DNA of 64,000 bases from Bacteroidales bacterium (GCA_011045955.1 DSBV01000053.1:1-64000); one strand, 5' to 3'. Numbered from the stretch's first letter, positions 1-9,881 are shown. Notes: generated from the letters alone by a model not told the origin. Numbers and translations are program-made.

Positions 1-185
1 GAATTGCAGCGGGAAAATATCCCGAACAACATCACAACCAGTTGTTCCCACGAAAAAAATGACTGGTAATAGCGGTCGCTGCCGCATTGCCTTACTAAAA
101 GGTCAAATTGTTCTCGCGGAAGAGTTTTTATAACCTGTTTGAAAATCGGCTGACCGACTAAATACTTTTTTGTATCTTTGTCCAT
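1..185 (-). CDS. IS4-family transposase, N-terminal part (cut by window edge)
   Basis: The reverse strand from an ATG at 185 reads through the window edge without a stop, giving 61 residues that begin MDKDTKKYLVGQPIFKQ and contain RYYQSFFSWEQL and MLFGIFSRC. This is the N-terminal signature of Bacteroidota IS4-type transposases with a DUF4372 domain (family recognised from memory, not searched). The DDE catalytic residues lie outside the window. It is not part of the lysA-lysC unit downstream. Whether the element is intact cannot be told from here, and no terminal inverted repeat could be fixed with confidence. Confidence 0.8.
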   Translation of the reverse strand, partial: MDKDTKKYLVGQPIFKQVIKTLPREQFDLLVRQCGSDRYYQSFFSWEQLVVMLFGIFSRCN

Positions 186-222
186 ATTGCAATTTTTTTA
201 GTAATAAAAAAACTTACAACAT

Positions 223-256
223 TAGGGCGAAACCTTGTGGTGGTAGCCCTATTTTT
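223..256. terminator. Hairpin in the 5' leader of the transposase
   Basis: TAGGGC (223-228) and GCCCTA (246-251) form a 6-bp stem with a 17-base loop, followed on the plus strand by TTTTT. It lies between the insertion-sequence edge and the transposase start. Several IS families carry such hairpins there to stop read-through into the transposase. The role here is inferred. Confidence 0.45.
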
Positions 257-293
257 CTGAAATTTTAATCGGTCAGTAGTGAATTTATTTATT

Positions 294-325
294 AAAGGCT
301 GCCCTTAGGGCAGCCTTTTACTTTT
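294..325. terminator. Intrinsic terminator after lysA
   Basis: A perfect 11-bp stem, AAAGGCTGCCC (294-304) with GGGCAGCCTTT (308-318), overlaps the lysA stop codon. It is flanked by A-rich DNA on the left and T-rich DNA on the right, so it can act in both directions and separate the lysine genes from the IS element. Confidence 0.8.
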
Positions 326-1451
326 TTTCTAATTCGAAATTCCGAATAAACGCACATTGTGGCCGTTCCCTTAGGTTGTAATCCGAGGCCATGGATTCCG
401 CATAGGCTCCACAGGAGTGAATAACAAGCAAATCGCCACGCTCAGTGGTGGGTAGCGAAACTGCTTCGCCAAAGCTATCGGTTGTTTCGCATATCGGTCC
501 TACCACCTCGTAGGTTTGGTTCACGGGCTGGCCTATCTTGTTAATGTTCTCAATGCAGTGGTAGGCGCCATATAGTGCAGGCCGGATAAGAGCATTCATG
601 CCCCCATCAACAACAGCAAAACTACGAGTCTTTGTGGTTTTGGTGTAGAGCACGCGGGTATAGAGTTGGCCGCATTGGCCAACCAGCGATCGACCTAGTT
701 CAAAATGGATTGTTTGATCCTTCCCGGGCTTAAGCCACAGGTTGATAGTTTTGAAATACCCTTCAAAGTCTGCTATCCTATTAATCATGGGGTTATTGTA
801 GTCAATTCCCAAGCCTCCCCCCAGGTTTAGGTAGGGGTGCGCTTTGCTTTGCAGCCTTTCCTGAATGCGATTAACTTCACGAGCTAGGTTCTTGAACACT
901 TCCATGTTCATTATCTGTGAGCCAATATGAAAGTGTAGCCCAATCAGGCTGATATTCTTGTACTTATTTGCTGAATTGAATATTAAGCTTGCTTCTTCAA
1001 CACTCATTCCAAACTTATTCTCTTTCAGTCCAGTGGTTATTGACTTGTGGGTTTTGGCGTTCACATTAGGGTTGATACGAAGAGCTACACGGGCCATTTT
1101 GTTTAACTTCTTGGCAATATGGTTAATCACATGGAATTCTTGAGTCGATTCGCAATGCATGCAGTGTATGTTCTGTTCAATGGCATACTCAATTTCCCAA
1201 TCGGTTTTGCCAACACCCGCAAATACAATGCTCTGGGGCTTAAAACCGTTTTTCAGGGCAGTTTTAATCTCGTTTCCGCTAACACAATCGGCTCCAAACC
1301 CCGCATCCGATATAACCTTTAAAAGGGTAGGGTTGGCATTGGCCTTGATTGCATAATGAACCATATACCCGTACTTTGCTGCTTGGGCATGTGCCGTATC
1401 GAGTGTTTCGTTCAGTAGCGCTAAATCGTACTGGTAGAATGGGGTTTGCAT
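318..1451 (-). CDS. lysA: Diaminopimelate decarboxylase
   Basis: Decarboxylates meso-diaminopimelate to L-lysine, the last step of lysine synthesis, in the cytosol with PLP. The 377-residue protein has the alanine-racemase-like TIM barrel first: YAIKAN supplies the PLP lysine (K36), HFHIGSQ follows, and GGGLGIDY is the phosphate-binding glycine loop. The C-terminal beta domain holds the ELGRSLVG segment and the conserved GPICETTD motif, whose cysteine reaches into the partner active site of the dimer. Length is slightly shorter than the usual ~420. The start lies 2 bases after the lysC stop, so the two form one operon making lysine from aspartate. The gene ends in a strong hairpin terminator. 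Confidence 0.93.
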   Translation of the reverse strand: MQTPFYQYDLALLNETLDTAHAQAAKYGYMVHYAIKANANPTLLKVISDAGFGADCVSGNEIKTALKNGFKPQSIVFAGVGKTDWEIEYAIEQNIHCMHCESTQEFHVINHIAKKLNKMARVALRINPNVNAKTHKSITTGLKENKFGMSVEEASLIFNSANKYKNISLIGLHFHIGSQIMNMEVFKNLAREVNRIQERLQSKAHPYLNLGGGLGIDYNNPMINRIADFEGYFKTINLWLKPGKDQTIHFELGRSLVGQCGQLYTRVLYTKTTKTRSFAVVDGGMNALIRPALYGAYHCIENINKIGQPVNQTYEVVGPICETTDSFGEAVSLPTTERGDLLVIHSCGAYAESMASDYNLRERPQCAFIRNFELEKK

Positions 1452-1453
1452 GG

Positions 1454-2815
1454 CTAAAAGATATTTGCTTCAATGCTCTGTTGGGTTGAGTTACTTACAC
1501 TTACAGCAGGGAAGAGCTGCTGTAGCAGCCTTAGGGCCTGAACTTTATAGTGCGAATCAATCAGGAACGATATGTTGTTAACGCTTCCTCCGTAAGAGAT
1601 CATCCGTATAGGAATCTCGCGCAGGCAATCGAAAACCATTGCGGTATATCCCTTGTGCGATGCAGGGAAATCACCAACTAAACAAACAATGGTTTGGTTC
1701 CGCTCCACTTCCACATGGGCAAATTGGCTTATAGCATTTACAATATTTTCAAGATTAATTGTGTTATCAATGGTAAGCGATATAGATACCTCCGATGTAG
1801 TAATCATATCGACGGGGGTTTTGTATGTGTTAAAAACCTCAAAAACTTTGTGCAAAAAACCGTAAGCTAATAGCATCCGCGACGACTTGATGTTAATTGC
1901 TGTAATGCCATCCTTTGCAGCTACTGCTTTAATTCTTTTTCGGTTTTTCACGGATGAAATTACCGTTCCCTCGTCTGCTGGGTTCAGAGTGTTTTTAAGT
2001 ACAACAGGAATATCCTTTGCCTTGCAGGGATGAACTGTCTGGGGGTGTAGAATTTTTGCCCCAAAGTAGGCAAGCTCAGCAGCCTCGTCGTACGATAATT
2101 GTCGCAATGGGCAAGTATTTGTAACATAGCGCGGGTCGTTATTGTGAACCCCATCAATATCAGTCCAAATCTGTACTTCGTTTGCGTTAAGCACATTGCC
2201 AATAATGGCAGCGGTGAAATCGCTACCTCCTCGGCCAAGATTATTCACTAATCCATTGGTATCAAGGCAAATAAAACCTTCTGTTACATATATATTGGCG
2301 AAAGGGTTAGTGTGTAGTAGCCGCTTCAGGTTTTGTTCAATGTAAAAGAAATCGGGCTCACCATCCTTGTCAATCCTCATATATTCCAGCGCTGGAATGT
2401 ACGCGGTTCTTTTCCCCTGCTCAGTTAGCTGTATGTGGAATAGCCCTGCCGATAGCTGTTCCCCTAAGGCAACTATATTTCGCGAATCGGATTGGTTGTA
2501 GCCATCAATCAATTTCGATAGAATCCGCAGAAACAGGTTGCTTATAAATTCTTCACCCCTTTTTCGGTACATTTTTGAATCAAATAGTTCTTCGGCGGTT
2601 TTTATGTGCTTGTCCTCAAGTTCTTTAGTTTTTTCAATTGCCTGAAGCATTTTACCCGACTTTACAAGCTCTGTGATTTCCACCAAACTGTTTGTAACTC
2701 CTGCCATGGCTGAAAGAACCACCACAATGGGTTCATCGCCATTAAGCAGCTTGCATACCTTTCTAAGCCTATCGGCATTACCCACCGATGTTCCGCCAAA
2801 CTTTAAAACTTTCAT
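1454..2815 (-). CDS. lysC: Aspartate kinase (monofunctional)
   Basis: Phosphorylates aspartate, the first committed step toward lysine, threonine, methionine and diaminopimelate. The 453-residue protein opens with the kinase signature KFGGTSVGNADR (residues 4-15), has GRGGSDFTA for nucleotide and substrate binding around residues 194-202, and ends in about 150 residues of ACT-type regulatory sequence (for example TTSEVSISLTID). It has no homoserine dehydrogenase domain, so it is a single-function enzyme. Feedback inhibition by an end-product amino acid is expected from the ACT region but the effector cannot be read from sequence. Expression is probably attenuated: a promoter, a 44-codon leader ORF and an intrinsic terminator all precede the start. 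It is followed at once by lysA. Confidence 0.93.
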   Translation of the reverse strand: MKVLKFGGTSVGNADRLRKVCKLLNGDEPIVVVLSAMAGVTNSLVEITELVKSGKMLQAIEKTKELEDKHIKTAEELFDSKMYRKRGEEFISNLFLRILSKLIDGYNQSDSRNIVALGEQLSAGLFHIQLTEQGKRTAYIPALEYMRIDKDGEPDFFYIEQNLKRLLHTNPFANIYVTEGFICLDTNGLVNNLGRGGSDFTAAIIGNVLNANEVQIWTDIDGVHNNDPRYVTNTCPLRQLSYDEAAELAYFGAKILHPQTVHPCKAKDIPVVLKNTLNPADEGTVISSVKNRKRIKAVAAKDGITAINIKSSRMLLAYGFLHKVFEVFNTYKTPVDMITTSEVSISLTIDNTINLENIVNAISQFAHVEVERNQTIVCLVGDFPASHKGYTAMVFDCLREIPIRMISYGGSVNNISFLIDSHYKVQALRLLQQLFPAVSVSNSTQQSIEANIF

Positions 2816-2842
2816 TTTTGTTAATTTTAGGGGTTCAATATT

Positions 2843-2871
2843 AAAAAAGGCCTACAGTGTTCTGCAGGCCT
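2843..2871 (-). terminator. Attenuator terminator in the lysC leader
   Basis: On the minus strand AGGCCTGCAG, a 4-base loop and CTGTAGGCCT are followed by six T. The RNA stem is 10 bp with one G-U pair; read on the plus strand the same position is an A-C mismatch, so the hairpin is built for the minus strand. It sits 28 bases before the lysC start and well downstream of the promoter. Leader transcripts would therefore stop here unless the hairpin is prevented. Confidence 0.8.
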
Positions 2872-2896
2872 ATCACTTAATATCAGTGTAATACTT

Positions 2897-3031
2897 CTAT
2901 GATGATTTTATCAATGTGTCAACGGCCTGCTTGTGGGTCTGTTTTTTCATGGTAATAACCATCTGTTTCATGCAAATGGTGTGCATGAAAAACTGTTTAT
3001 TACCCATGGTATAGCAAGCCGAAAATTCCAT
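2897..3031 (-). CDS. Putative lysC leader peptide, 44 residues
   Basis: A short ORF starting about 15 bases after the predicted transcription start and ending about 25 bases before the terminator stem. The peptide has 6 Met, 5 Thr and 6 Lys in 44 residues, with the cluster TICMKQMVITMKKQTHK in the middle. These are the end products of the aspartate pathway, as expected for a translational attenuator. Codons for Lys-Gln-Ala near the end contain GCAGGCC (2924-2930), which is perfectly complementary to GGCCTGC in the 5' arm of the terminator. An upstream nested hairpin (2948-2958 with 2997-3008; inner 9-bp stem 2966-2974 with 2982-2990) lies inside the ORF. Translation is inferred, not shown. 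Confidence 0.6.
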   Translation of the reverse strand: MEFSACYTMGNKQFFMHTICMKQMVITMKKQTHKQAVDTLIKSS

Positions 3032-3052
3032 TTTTACGCTATTTTGTATTTG

Positions 3053-3083
3053 CAAAAATACATTTTTTCTAATATCTAACCAA
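3053..3083 (-). promoter_or_regulatory. Promoter of the lysC-lysA operon
   Basis: On the minus strand TTG (3083-3081), a 20-base spacer and TATTTTTG (3060-3053) match the Bacteroidota housekeeping promoter (TTTG/TTG, about 19-21 bases, TAnnTTTG). Transcription should start near 3046, just ahead of the leader ORF. Confidence 0.75.
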
Positions 3084-3124
3084 CTTTTGGGAAAAAATGT
3101 TTTTAATTTTTTTTATGAAGCACC

Positions 3125-3156
3125 TTTGTGGGTACGACTGATAAATGTTACTTTTG
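3125..3156 (+). promoter_or_regulatory. Promoter of pheT
   Basis: TTTG (3125-3128), a 20-base spacer and TACTTTTG (3149-3156) match the Bacteroidota promoter consensus. It diverges from the lysC promoter and predicts a start near 3163, about 40 bases before the pheT ATG. Confidence 0.7.
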
Positions 3157-3200
3157 TTGGCTAAAATTGATTGACAACAAGTTGACTAAATCTTTTCTTT

Positions 3201-5654
3201 ATGAAAATTTCGCATAGCTGGCTTACGCAATACCTTAATGTGAGTAAAACACCTGAGGAGATTTCAAGGATACTAACATCAATTGGATTAGAGGTTGAAA
3301 GTTTAGAGGCGATGGAGACCGTTAAGGGAGGACTTGCTGGAGTTGTGGTGGGCGAGGTTTTAACATGCGAAAAGCACCCCGATGCCGATAAACTAAGTGT
3401 TACAACTGTTAATGTTGGTTCAGGTGAGCCTTTGAATATTGTTTGCGGCGCACCCAATGTGGCCAAAGGACAAAAAGTTTTGGTTGCAACTGTTGGGGCC
3501 AAGCTGTATTTTAACAATCAGGAAATAGTAATTAAAAAGGCAAAGCTTCGCGGGCAACTTTCCGAGGGTATGATTTGTGCTGAGGATGAACTGGGTTTAG
3601 GCGATAGCCACGATGGTATAATGGTTCTACCCGCCGATGCCCCTGTTGGTATGCCAGCAGCCGAGTACCTGAAAATAGAAAAGGATTACCAGTACGAAAT
3701 TGGCTTAACCCCTAACCGGATTGATGCAGCCTCACATTACGGTGTGGCCAGGGATTTGGCTGCATACCTAACATACCATGAGAGCCCAGTTAAGGCAAAT
3801 CTTCCGGATGTCTCGAACTTTAAGGTGAATAACAATAGTTTGCCCATACCGGTTGAGGTATTGAACACTGAGGCATGCCCGCGTTACTGCGGTATTACCA
3901 TTAGCGGTGTAAAGGTTGCCCCCTCGCCCGAGTGGCTGCAGAAGCGCTTACGCGCCATTGGGCTTAACCCCATTAATAATGTGGTTGATGTAACCAATTT
4001 TGTTCTGCACGAGGTTGGCCAACCACTCCATGCCTTTGATGCCGACGCCATCAAGGGCAACAAGGTAGTTGTAAGAACTATGCCTGAGGGTACACCTTTT
4101 GTTACACTCGATGGGGTTGAGCGTAAGCTGTCGGCTAACGATTTGATGATTTGCAACGAGAGCGAACCCATGTGCATTGCCGGGGTTTTTGGCGGGTTGC
4201 ACTCAGGGGTTACCGAAAAGACCACAAGGGTATTCCTTGAAAGCGCCTGCTTTAACCCTGTTTATGTCCGTAAAACCGGACGTAGGCACGATTTGCATAC
4301 CGATGCCTCGTTCCGCTTTGAGCGGGGCACTGACCCCAATATAACAATTTGGGCACTAAAGCGTGCAGCGCTTTTGATTAAAGAGGTTGCTGGCGGAACT
4401 ATATCGTCGGAGATTGTGGATGTAAACAGCACTCCTGTTAACCACTTCGAGGTGGATTTCAACATCCACAGGGCATGGAGTTTAATTGGTAAGCAAATCC
4501 CCAAGGCCGATATTGAAAAAATACTCAATGGCCTTGAAATTAAGGTGATAAAGAAAAATGGCCAGCAGTGGCTTTTAGCAGTTCCCCCCTACAGGGTAGA
4601 TGTTCGCCGCGAAGCCGATGTGGTTGAGGATATTCTCAGGATTTACGGGTATAATAACGTTGAAATAGGCTCTAAGGTTAATGGAACATTAAGCTACACC
4701 AAAAAACCCGACAGCCTTCAGATGCAGAATGTTGTATCGGACTACCTCTCGTCCAATGGTTTTGCTGAGATTATGAGTAACTCATTGACTAAGGGCGGTT
4801 ACTATGAGAGGCTTACCTCTTTCCCTGAGGCGAACTCAGTTAAAATTCTCAACCCCCTAAGCAACGAGTTGAATGTTTTACGGCAAACATTGCTTTTTGG
4901 CGGGCTTGAAAGCATTCGGCGTAACACTAATTTCCGTAACCCAAACCTTAAACTCTATGAGTTTGGGAATTGCTATGTGTTCAAACCGCTTGTAAAATCG
5001 CAGAAACCGCTTGATAAATACTCGGAGCATTTCAGTATTGGCGTTTGGCTAACCGGCGATAATATAAAGGAACACTGGATGACCAAACCTGAAAAGCAGA
5101 ATTTTTATCACATGAAGGGTTATGTTCATGCCATATTGAAACGATTCGGTTTTAATACCGATAGGATTGACGTAGCTGAAGCCCTTGAAGATATCTACGC
5201 TTACGGATTAACCTATAAGAATCAAGGACAGCATCTTGTTTCTTTTGGGATGGTAAACTCCGAAATACTCAAGCAATTCGATATTAAGGCCGATGTTTTC
5301 TTTGCCGAGATTATGTGGAAACCCTTAATGGAGATGCTTGCAGGTACTAAGATACAGTACCAGGAGTTACCAAAATTCCCAGAGGTTCGTCGCGATTTAG
5401 CTTTGCTAATCGATTCGTCGGTGAAGTATGAGCAAATCCGAAAGTTAGCCTTTGAAACCGAGCGCAAGCTCCTGAAGAGTGTCAACCTTTTCGATGTTTA
5501 TCAAGGGAAGAATATACCTGAGGGGAAAAAGTCGTATGCAATTAGTTACATTCTTCAGGACGAAAGCAAAACCCTTACCGATGAGCAAATAGATAGGACA
5601 ATGAAGCGCTTGATTGACGTTTACGTAAAGGAGTTAGGTGCGCAAATTCGTTAA
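3201..5654 (+). CDS. pheT: Phenylalanyl-tRNA synthetase beta subunit
   Basis: Large subunit of the cytosolic (alpha-beta)2 enzyme that charges tRNA-Phe. The 817 residues follow the standard bacterial order: N-terminal segment beginning [14 protein letters not shown], an OB-fold tRNA-binding domain ([17 protein letters not shown] at about 52-68), the B3/B4 editing domain, the B5 domain, a catalytic-like core, and a C-terminal anticodon-binding domain ([20 protein letters not shown] around 720). Length is normal. The partner pheS is not next to it. Its 3' end is followed within 7 bases by the macro-domain gene, so the two are probably co-transcribed from the promoter at 3125-3156. Confidence 0.95.
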   Translation: MKISHSWLTQYLNVSKTPEEISRILTSIGLEVESLEAMETVKGGLAGVVVGEVLTCEKHPDADKLSVTTVNVGSGEPLNIVCGAPNVAKGQKVLVATVGAKLYFNNQEIVIKKAKLRGQLSEGMICAEDELGLGDSHDGIMVLPADAPVGMPAAEYLKIEKDYQYEIGLTPNRIDAASHYGVARDLAAYLTYHESPVKANLPDVSNFKVNNNSLPIPVEVLNTEACPRYCGITISGVKVAPSPEWLQKRLRAIGLNPINNVVDVTNFVLHEVGQPLHAFDADAIKGNKVVVRTMPEGTPFVTLDGVERKLSANDLMICNESEPMCIAGVFGGLHSGVTEKTTRVFLESACFNPVYVRKTGRRHDLHTDASFRFERGTDPNITIWALKRAALLIKEVAGGTISSEIVDVNSTPVNHFEVDFNIHRAWSLIGKQIPKADIEKILNGLEIKVIKKNGQQWLLAVPPYRVDVRREADVVEDILRIYGYNNVEIGSKVNGTLSYTKKPDSLQMQNVVSDYLSSNGFAEIMSNSLTKGGYYERLTSFPEANSVKILNPLSNELNVLRQTLLFGGLESIRRNTNFRNPNLKLYEFGNCYVFKPLVKSQKPLDKYSEHFSIGVWLTGDNIKEHWMTKPEKQNFYHMKGYVHAILKRFGFNTDRIDVAEALEDIYAYGLTYKNQGQHLVSFGMVNSEILKQFDIKADVFFAEIMWKPLMEMLAGTKIQYQELPKFPEVRRDLALLIDSSVKYEQIRKLAFETERKLLKSVNLFDVYQGKNIPEGKKSYAISYILQDESKTLTDEQIDRTMKRLIDVYVKELGAQIR

Positions 5655-5661
5655 AACAGCT

Positions 5662-6165
5662 ATGGCCAAAATTGAATTGGTGTTAGGTGATATAACCCAA
5701 ATGGATGTTGATGCCATTGTAAATGCGGCAAACGAGTCGTTATTGGGTGGCGGTGGTGTTGATGGAGCAATTCATCGCGCCGCCGGCCCGCAACTGCTCG
5801 AGGAATGCCGAACTCTTGGCGGATGTCCCACAGGTGAAGCCCGAATTACTAAGGGTTACAACCTTAAAGCCAGGCATGTTATCCATACCGTTGGGCCAAT
5901 CTGGAGGGGCGGCCAGCATAACGAAACTGTTTTGCTGCGCAATGCATACGTTAACAGCTTAATGCTTGCCCATAAGCATGGGCTAAAAAGCATTGCTTTT
6001 CCTAACATCAGTACGGGTGTTTACCATTTCCCTAAGCAATCGGCTGCCCACATTGCCATAAGGGCAGTTGAAGAGTTCACTGCCAAAAATCGTTTACCCG
6101 AAAGGGTAGTATTTGTCTGCTTTGACCATGAAAACTACAATATTTATAAGGAAATACTGGGTTAG
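5662..6165 (+). CDS. Macro-domain protein, probable ADP-ribosyl/O-acetyl-ADP-ribose deacetylase
   Basis: A 167-residue single macro domain (YmdB/MacroD-like). Visible motifs are the ribose-binding [20 protein letters not shown] and the phosphate-binding loop [10 protein letters not shown]. Members bind ADP-ribose and hydrolyse O-acetyl-ADP-ribose or mono-ADP-ribosyl esters in the cytosol; the substrate here is not determined. I chose ATG at 5662. An in-frame GTG at 5638 would add 8 residues and overlap pheT by 17 bases, and family members begin at the [11 protein letters not shown] position. It is the last gene before convergent genes on the other strand. Confidence 0.88.
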   Translation: MAKIELVLGDITQMDVDAIVNAANESLLGGGGVDGAIHRAAGPQLLEECRTLGGCPTGEARITKGYNLKARHVIHTVGPIWRGGQHNETVLLRNAYVNSLMLAHKHGLKSIAFPNISTGVYHFPKQSAAHIAIRAVEEFTAKNRLPERVVFVCFDHENYNIYKEILG

Positions 6166-6170
6166 CAACG

Positions 6171-7553
6171 CTATAAATTGATGTCGTATTTTTCCAGCCT
6201 TCGGTCGAGTGCTTGCCGGGTAATGTTGAGTAGTTGAGCTGTTTCTGTTTTCTTATAACCCGTTCGTTCAAGCGCTTTCATAATAACAATCTTTTCAATA
6301 AGGTCGAGGTCAAAGATATCCTCACCTATTACTCCGGTAGTTGATGTAGTATCGGTAGGAGCAATTAATCCGCTGAAATTTTTCATGGTTAACCTACCGC
6401 CTTCCGATAGAATTATAGCGCGTTCAATCATGTTGCGCATCTCCCTGATATTACCTGGAAAGGTGTAGTTCATCATAGCCTTAACTATGGTGGGGTCAAC
6501 CTGTGTTATCTTTTTCCCCATTCGGGTTGATATGTGCTTTACGTAGTAATCGAATAGGATTGGAATGTCCTCCTTGCGCTCTCGGAGCAGAGGTATGTGT
6601 ATTTGGAACGAGTTCAAACGGTAGTATAGGTCGCTGCGGAACTTGCCCTCATCAATTAGCTTATGAATGTCCTGGTTGGTGGCTGCAATAATTCGCACGT
6701 CAACGGGGATGTCAATGCTTGATCCAATTCTGCGGATTTTCCGGTCTTCCAGAACTCGCAGCAACTTACTTTGCATGGCTGGTTGCATTTCAACCACTTC
6801 GTCGAGGAAGAGCGTACCGCCATTCGCTACCTCAAACCAACCGGCCTTGTCTTCGTTTGCTCCAGTAAATGCCCCTTTTTTGTGACCAAAAAACTCACTC
6901 TCGAAAAGGGTATCGGGTATTGCTGAACAGTTTACGGCGTAAAAGTACGATTTTTTTCGGGAGCTAAGGTAGTGAATCCCTCGCGCAACAAGTTCCTTGC
7001 CAGTTCCGCTCGCTCCAGTTATTAGTACTGAGGTGTTGTCGGTTTTGGCCACCTTGCCCATTAGGTCAACTACCTGCCTGATTCCAAATGAGTTGCCAAT
7101 GATTTCGGTGCCAATGCTTTCAATTAAATCCTTTGATACTAAGGAGTACGTTTGGTTAATCTCTTTTAATTGCTCGTGTAGGGCTATATAGCGTTTGGTG
7201 CGTTGAATGGCGGCTCGCATGTCGAGCAAGCGGAAGGGCTTTGGGAAGAATTCAATTGCACCTAAGCGCATGGCGTTAATAACGGCATCCATATCGCCAT
7301 GCCCGGTAATCATAATAACTTCAATGTCGGGGTATTCTTCCTTTACCGTGGTGAGAACCTGTAGGCCATCCATTTCGGGTAGGCGGAGGTCGAGGATAAC
7401 TATATCTATTTGGTTCTCGCTGAGGATGCTGAATGCTTCCGAGGGTCGCTCAGCGGTTAGCACGGAGAAGCCTTCACCATCCAGAAACTCTTTGATCTCT
7501 TTACGAAAAACCTTTTCGTCGTCGAGAACCAAAATGCTAATTTCTTTCATCAT
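6171..7553 (-). CDS. Sigma-54-dependent NtrC/AtoC-type response regulator
   Basis: A 460-residue three-domain regulator. The receiver domain carries VLDDE and the phosphoacceptor aspartate in VILDLRLPEMDG (D55). The AAA+ domain has Walker A GASGTGKE, the sigma-54 contact loop GAFTGA and Walker B GGTLFLDEV. The C-terminal Fis-type helix-turn-helix (KKTETAQLLNITRQALDRRL) binds DNA. It should activate sigma-54 promoters after phosphorylation by the histidine kinase encoded 20 bases upstream. The targets are unknown and no clear sigma-54 site was identified in this window. An alternative start is the second Met. Confidence 0.93.
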   Translation of the reverse strand: MMKEISILVLDDEKVFRKEIKEFLDGEGFSVLTAERPSEAFSILSENQIDIVILDLRLPEMDGLQVLTTVKEEYPDIEVIMITGHGDMDAVINAMRLGAIEFFPKPFRLLDMRAAIQRTKRYIALHEQLKEINQTYSLVSKDLIESIGTEIIGNSFGIRQVVDLMGKVAKTDNTSVLITGASGTGKELVARGIHYLSSRKKSYFYAVNCSAIPDTLFESEFFGHKKGAFTGANEDKAGWFEVANGGTLFLDEVVEMQPAMQSKLLRVLEDRKIRRIGSSIDIPVDVRIIAATNQDIHKLIDEGKFRSDLYYRLNSFQIHIPLLRERKEDIPILFDYYVKHISTRMGKKITQVDPTIVKAMMNYTFPGNIREMRNMIERAIILSEGGRLTMKNFSGLIAPTDTTSTTGVIGEDIFDLDLIEKIVIMKALERTGYKKTETAQLLNITRQALDRRLEKYDINL

Positions 7554-7573
7554 TCTATACAGTTTTGTAATAC

Positions 7574-9808
7574 TTACTCTCTTGGAATCGATATTTCAAA
7601 AAGGGTGTACTCATTAGGCTCGCTTTCAACGCGAATATCACCTAGTAGATCCTTGATAAACCCATAGGATATTGATAGACCTAACCCAGTACCCTTATCT
7701 TCGCTCTTAGTTGTGAAGAATGGATCGAAAATTTTCTCTACTATTTTTTGGGGAATGCCCGGTCCGTTGTCCCAAACTGTGAGGTAAACGTTTTGCTCAT
7801 CTTTGCGGGTACTGACTTTAATCTTCTTTCGGTATGTCTTGTCGTCGCTTTTCCTTTCTTTCTCATCAACAGCGTATTTTGCGTTGGAAAGGAGGTTTAG
7901 TAAAACCTGCTCAAGTTTGTACTTATCGGCCGTAATTGGGGGAATGGTCTCATCCAAGTAGGTTTCAATGGTTACTCCGTGGTTTTCAAACTGTGCCGAT
8001 ACCATGAAAAGGGCGCTTTTTACCACATCGTTTAGGTTGACCATTGTAAAGGATGCTGGCTTTTGGGTGCGGGAAAAGTAGCGGATATGATCAATTATCT
8101 TTTTGATGCGCTCAACATTCTCGAATAGTGAGTTTAGCTTCTCCTTCAGGTACTCCTCGCTACAGTTTTTGTCCTGAATGCGCATAAGTATGTTGTCGAG
8201 CCCCATGGAAATACCACCCAGTGGCTGATTGATTTCGTGAGCTATACCTGCTGCAAGCGTACCTAACGATTCGAGTTTCGATTTTTGTGAAAGGAGTTGC
8301 TGTTGCTTTTCCTGCTTTTTTATTTCCTCAATCATTCGGCGTTCAAGTTTGCGGTTAATCTCAGTTATACGCTGTTCTGTTTCCTTTTGCTTAGCAATCT
8401 CCTTTTGTTTGTTACGGAAAAGCACAACAAGTAACGCAAGTACTATTGCTACAATTCCTAGCATTGATACCAGGAAACGCATTTGATACCTCGATTTGGC
8501 TATCTGTAACTTTTGGATTTCGGAGTTTTGCTTGAGGATTTCGTTCTCTTTTTCCTTTTGCGAAATTTCATAAAGAATTTGGAGTTTCGCCAGCCGTTGT
8601 CCGGTTTCTTCGTACTGTAGCGAATCGCGCAGTTCAACCCACATCTTGTGGTAATCCAGGGCATCCTTGTAGCGTCCCTGTGCCTCGTTAATCACTGAAA
8701 GGTACCTGTATACATCTGCTTTTGACGAGGTGAGGTTATTTTTCTGTGCTATGCTAAGGGCTTGGTTTAGAAAGCGCGATGAGGTGGGATAGTCGCCAAG
8801 CTGAAAGTGGCAACGCGATATGCTTACCAATGCAGCTATTAGGGTTGGTATGTCGTTGTGTCTTGAGGTAATGCTTTGGCTTTGCGTATAGTAGTTTATG
8901 GCTTGGTTGTAGTTCCCTTTCTCATAATAGTAGTTACCTAAACCTTGTAAGCTTTGGATTATTCCAATGGTATCGGAGGCATTCAGGCTGATGGTGTACG
9001 ATAGGTTGAAATACTGGTAGGCGCTATCGTATTTTTGTGTAAGCATAAAAACCACTCCAATTTCATTAAGCGATTTGCTGTATGAAACTGTATCGGATTG
9101 TTTTATAGCAGTTTCGCTGACCTTTTTAAAGTAATGGAGGCTGGCTCCTAAGTCGCCTGAGTTTTTGCTGGCTTGGCCAAGTAAGGTGTAGGTGTCAATC
9201 AGGGCTTTGTTTTTATTGTAAACGATGGCAGTTTGGTTATTTATCAGGGTAAGGGCTTCAATACCATATTGCTTTGCCTGCTTAAAGTTCTTTTGGTTTA
9301 AGTGGAAGTTGCCGAGCTTAAGGATCAGCTCAAGGTAAACATTTTTGTTCGGAATATTTTTAAGTGTTTTTAAACCCGCTTCGAGTTGTTGTATAGCCAA
9401 GTCGAAATTTTGATTTGCCTCGTAAACCCTAGCCATTCCCAAAATCGATTTAACGGCAAATTCGTGTTTGTTGATTGATGAATAAAGGTTGGCAGCACGG
9501 TTAAAGTATCGGAGCGAGGTTTCAAACTCGCCAAGCTTGTAGTTTGCCTCGGCAAGAAGTTCTAGGGCCATCGATTCCGTAAAGGAGTCACCTTCCTTTT
9601 TAGCTGCTACAAGAGCTTGAAGTCCAATATCGAGGCAGCGATCGGGGTCGGTTTTTAATAGGGTTTTACCCTGAACAACTAGGTCGGCAGCTTTTGAGTT
9701 GCCCTTTGGCGCAATCTCTTGGGGCAAAGTATCGGCTTGGCTTAGGCCAATTTGCACTAATCCGACAAGGCTTAATGTAAGCCATACTATTCGTATTGGA
9801 TTTTTCAT
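7574..9808 (-). CDS. TPR-containing membrane sensor histidine kinase
   Basis: A 744-residue sensor. It has an N-terminal signal peptide, about 380 residues of tetratricopeptide repeats (recurring ALxxY/A-x-x-Y/F patterns such as [14 protein letters not shown]) predicted to be periplasmic, one transmembrane helix near residues 445-465, a coiled coil, then the HisKA domain ([15 protein letters not shown], the phosphorylated His near 526) and an HATPase domain (N box [28 protein letters not shown]). It is the kinase partner of the sigma-54 regulator just downstream. The signal is unknown; TPR sensors of this shape are common in Bacteroidota. Confidence 0.92.
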   Translation of the reverse strand: MKNPIRIVWLTLSLVGLVQIGLSQADTLPQEIAPKGNSKAADLVVQGKTLLKTDPDRCLDIGLQALVAAKKEGDSFTESMALELLAEANYKLGEFETSLRYFNRAANLYSSINKHEFAVKSILGMARVYEANQNFDLAIQQLEAGLKTLKNIPNKNVYLELILKLGNFHLNQKNFKQAKQYGIEALTLINNQTAIVYNKNKALIDTYTLLGQASKNSGDLGASLHYFKKVSETAIKQSDTVSYSKSLNEIGVVFMLTQKYDSAYQYFNLSYTISLNASDTIGIIQSLQGLGNYYYEKGNYNQAINYYTQSQSITSRHNDIPTLIAALVSISRCHFQLGDYPTSSRFLNQALSIAQKNNLTSSKADVYRYLSVINEAQGRYKDALDYHKMWVELRDSLQYEETGQRLAKLQILYEISQKEKENEILKQNSEIQKLQIAKSRYQMRFLVSMLGIVAIVLALLVVLFRNKQKEIAKQKETEQRITEINRKLERRMIEEIKKQEKQQQLLSQKSKLESLGTLAAGIAHEINQPLGGISMGLDNILMRIQDKNCSEEYLKEKLNSLFENVERIKKIIDHIRYFSRTQKPASFTMVNLNDVVKSALFMVSAQFENHGVTIETYLDETIPPITADKYKLEQVLLNLLSNAKYAVDEKERKSDDKTYRKKIKVSTRKDEQNVYLTVWDNGPGIPQKIVEKIFDPFFTTKSEDKGTGLGLSISYGFIKDLLGDIRVESEPNEYTLFEISIPRE

Positions 9809-9839
9809 CTTACTTTGCTGTTGCTAATATAGCAATATT

Positions 9840-9847
9840 CAAAAATA
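9840..9847 (-). promoter_or_regulatory. -7 element of the kinase/regulator operon
   Basis: TATTTTTG on the minus strand, an exact TAnnTTTG match 32 bases before the kinase start. No convincing -33 element was found. Confidence 0.5.
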
Positions 9848-9881
9848 ACTACTTTTATAGCCTTGACTAATTTATGCTAGT

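Noticed and set aside
173-180. TATCTTTG promoter-like box at the left edge
   Set aside because: It lies inside the transposase coding sequence on the other strand and leads only to a short hairpin; a chance match is more likely.
2843-3060. Lysine riboswitch upstream of lysC
   Set aside because: No L-box core could be recognised; the region is explained by a leader ORF and attenuator stems.
3884-4225. 113-codon minus-strand frame inside pheT
   Set aside because: Antisense shadow of a conserved gene, without a recognisable product. The same applies to the frames at 12855-13403 and 7207-7617.
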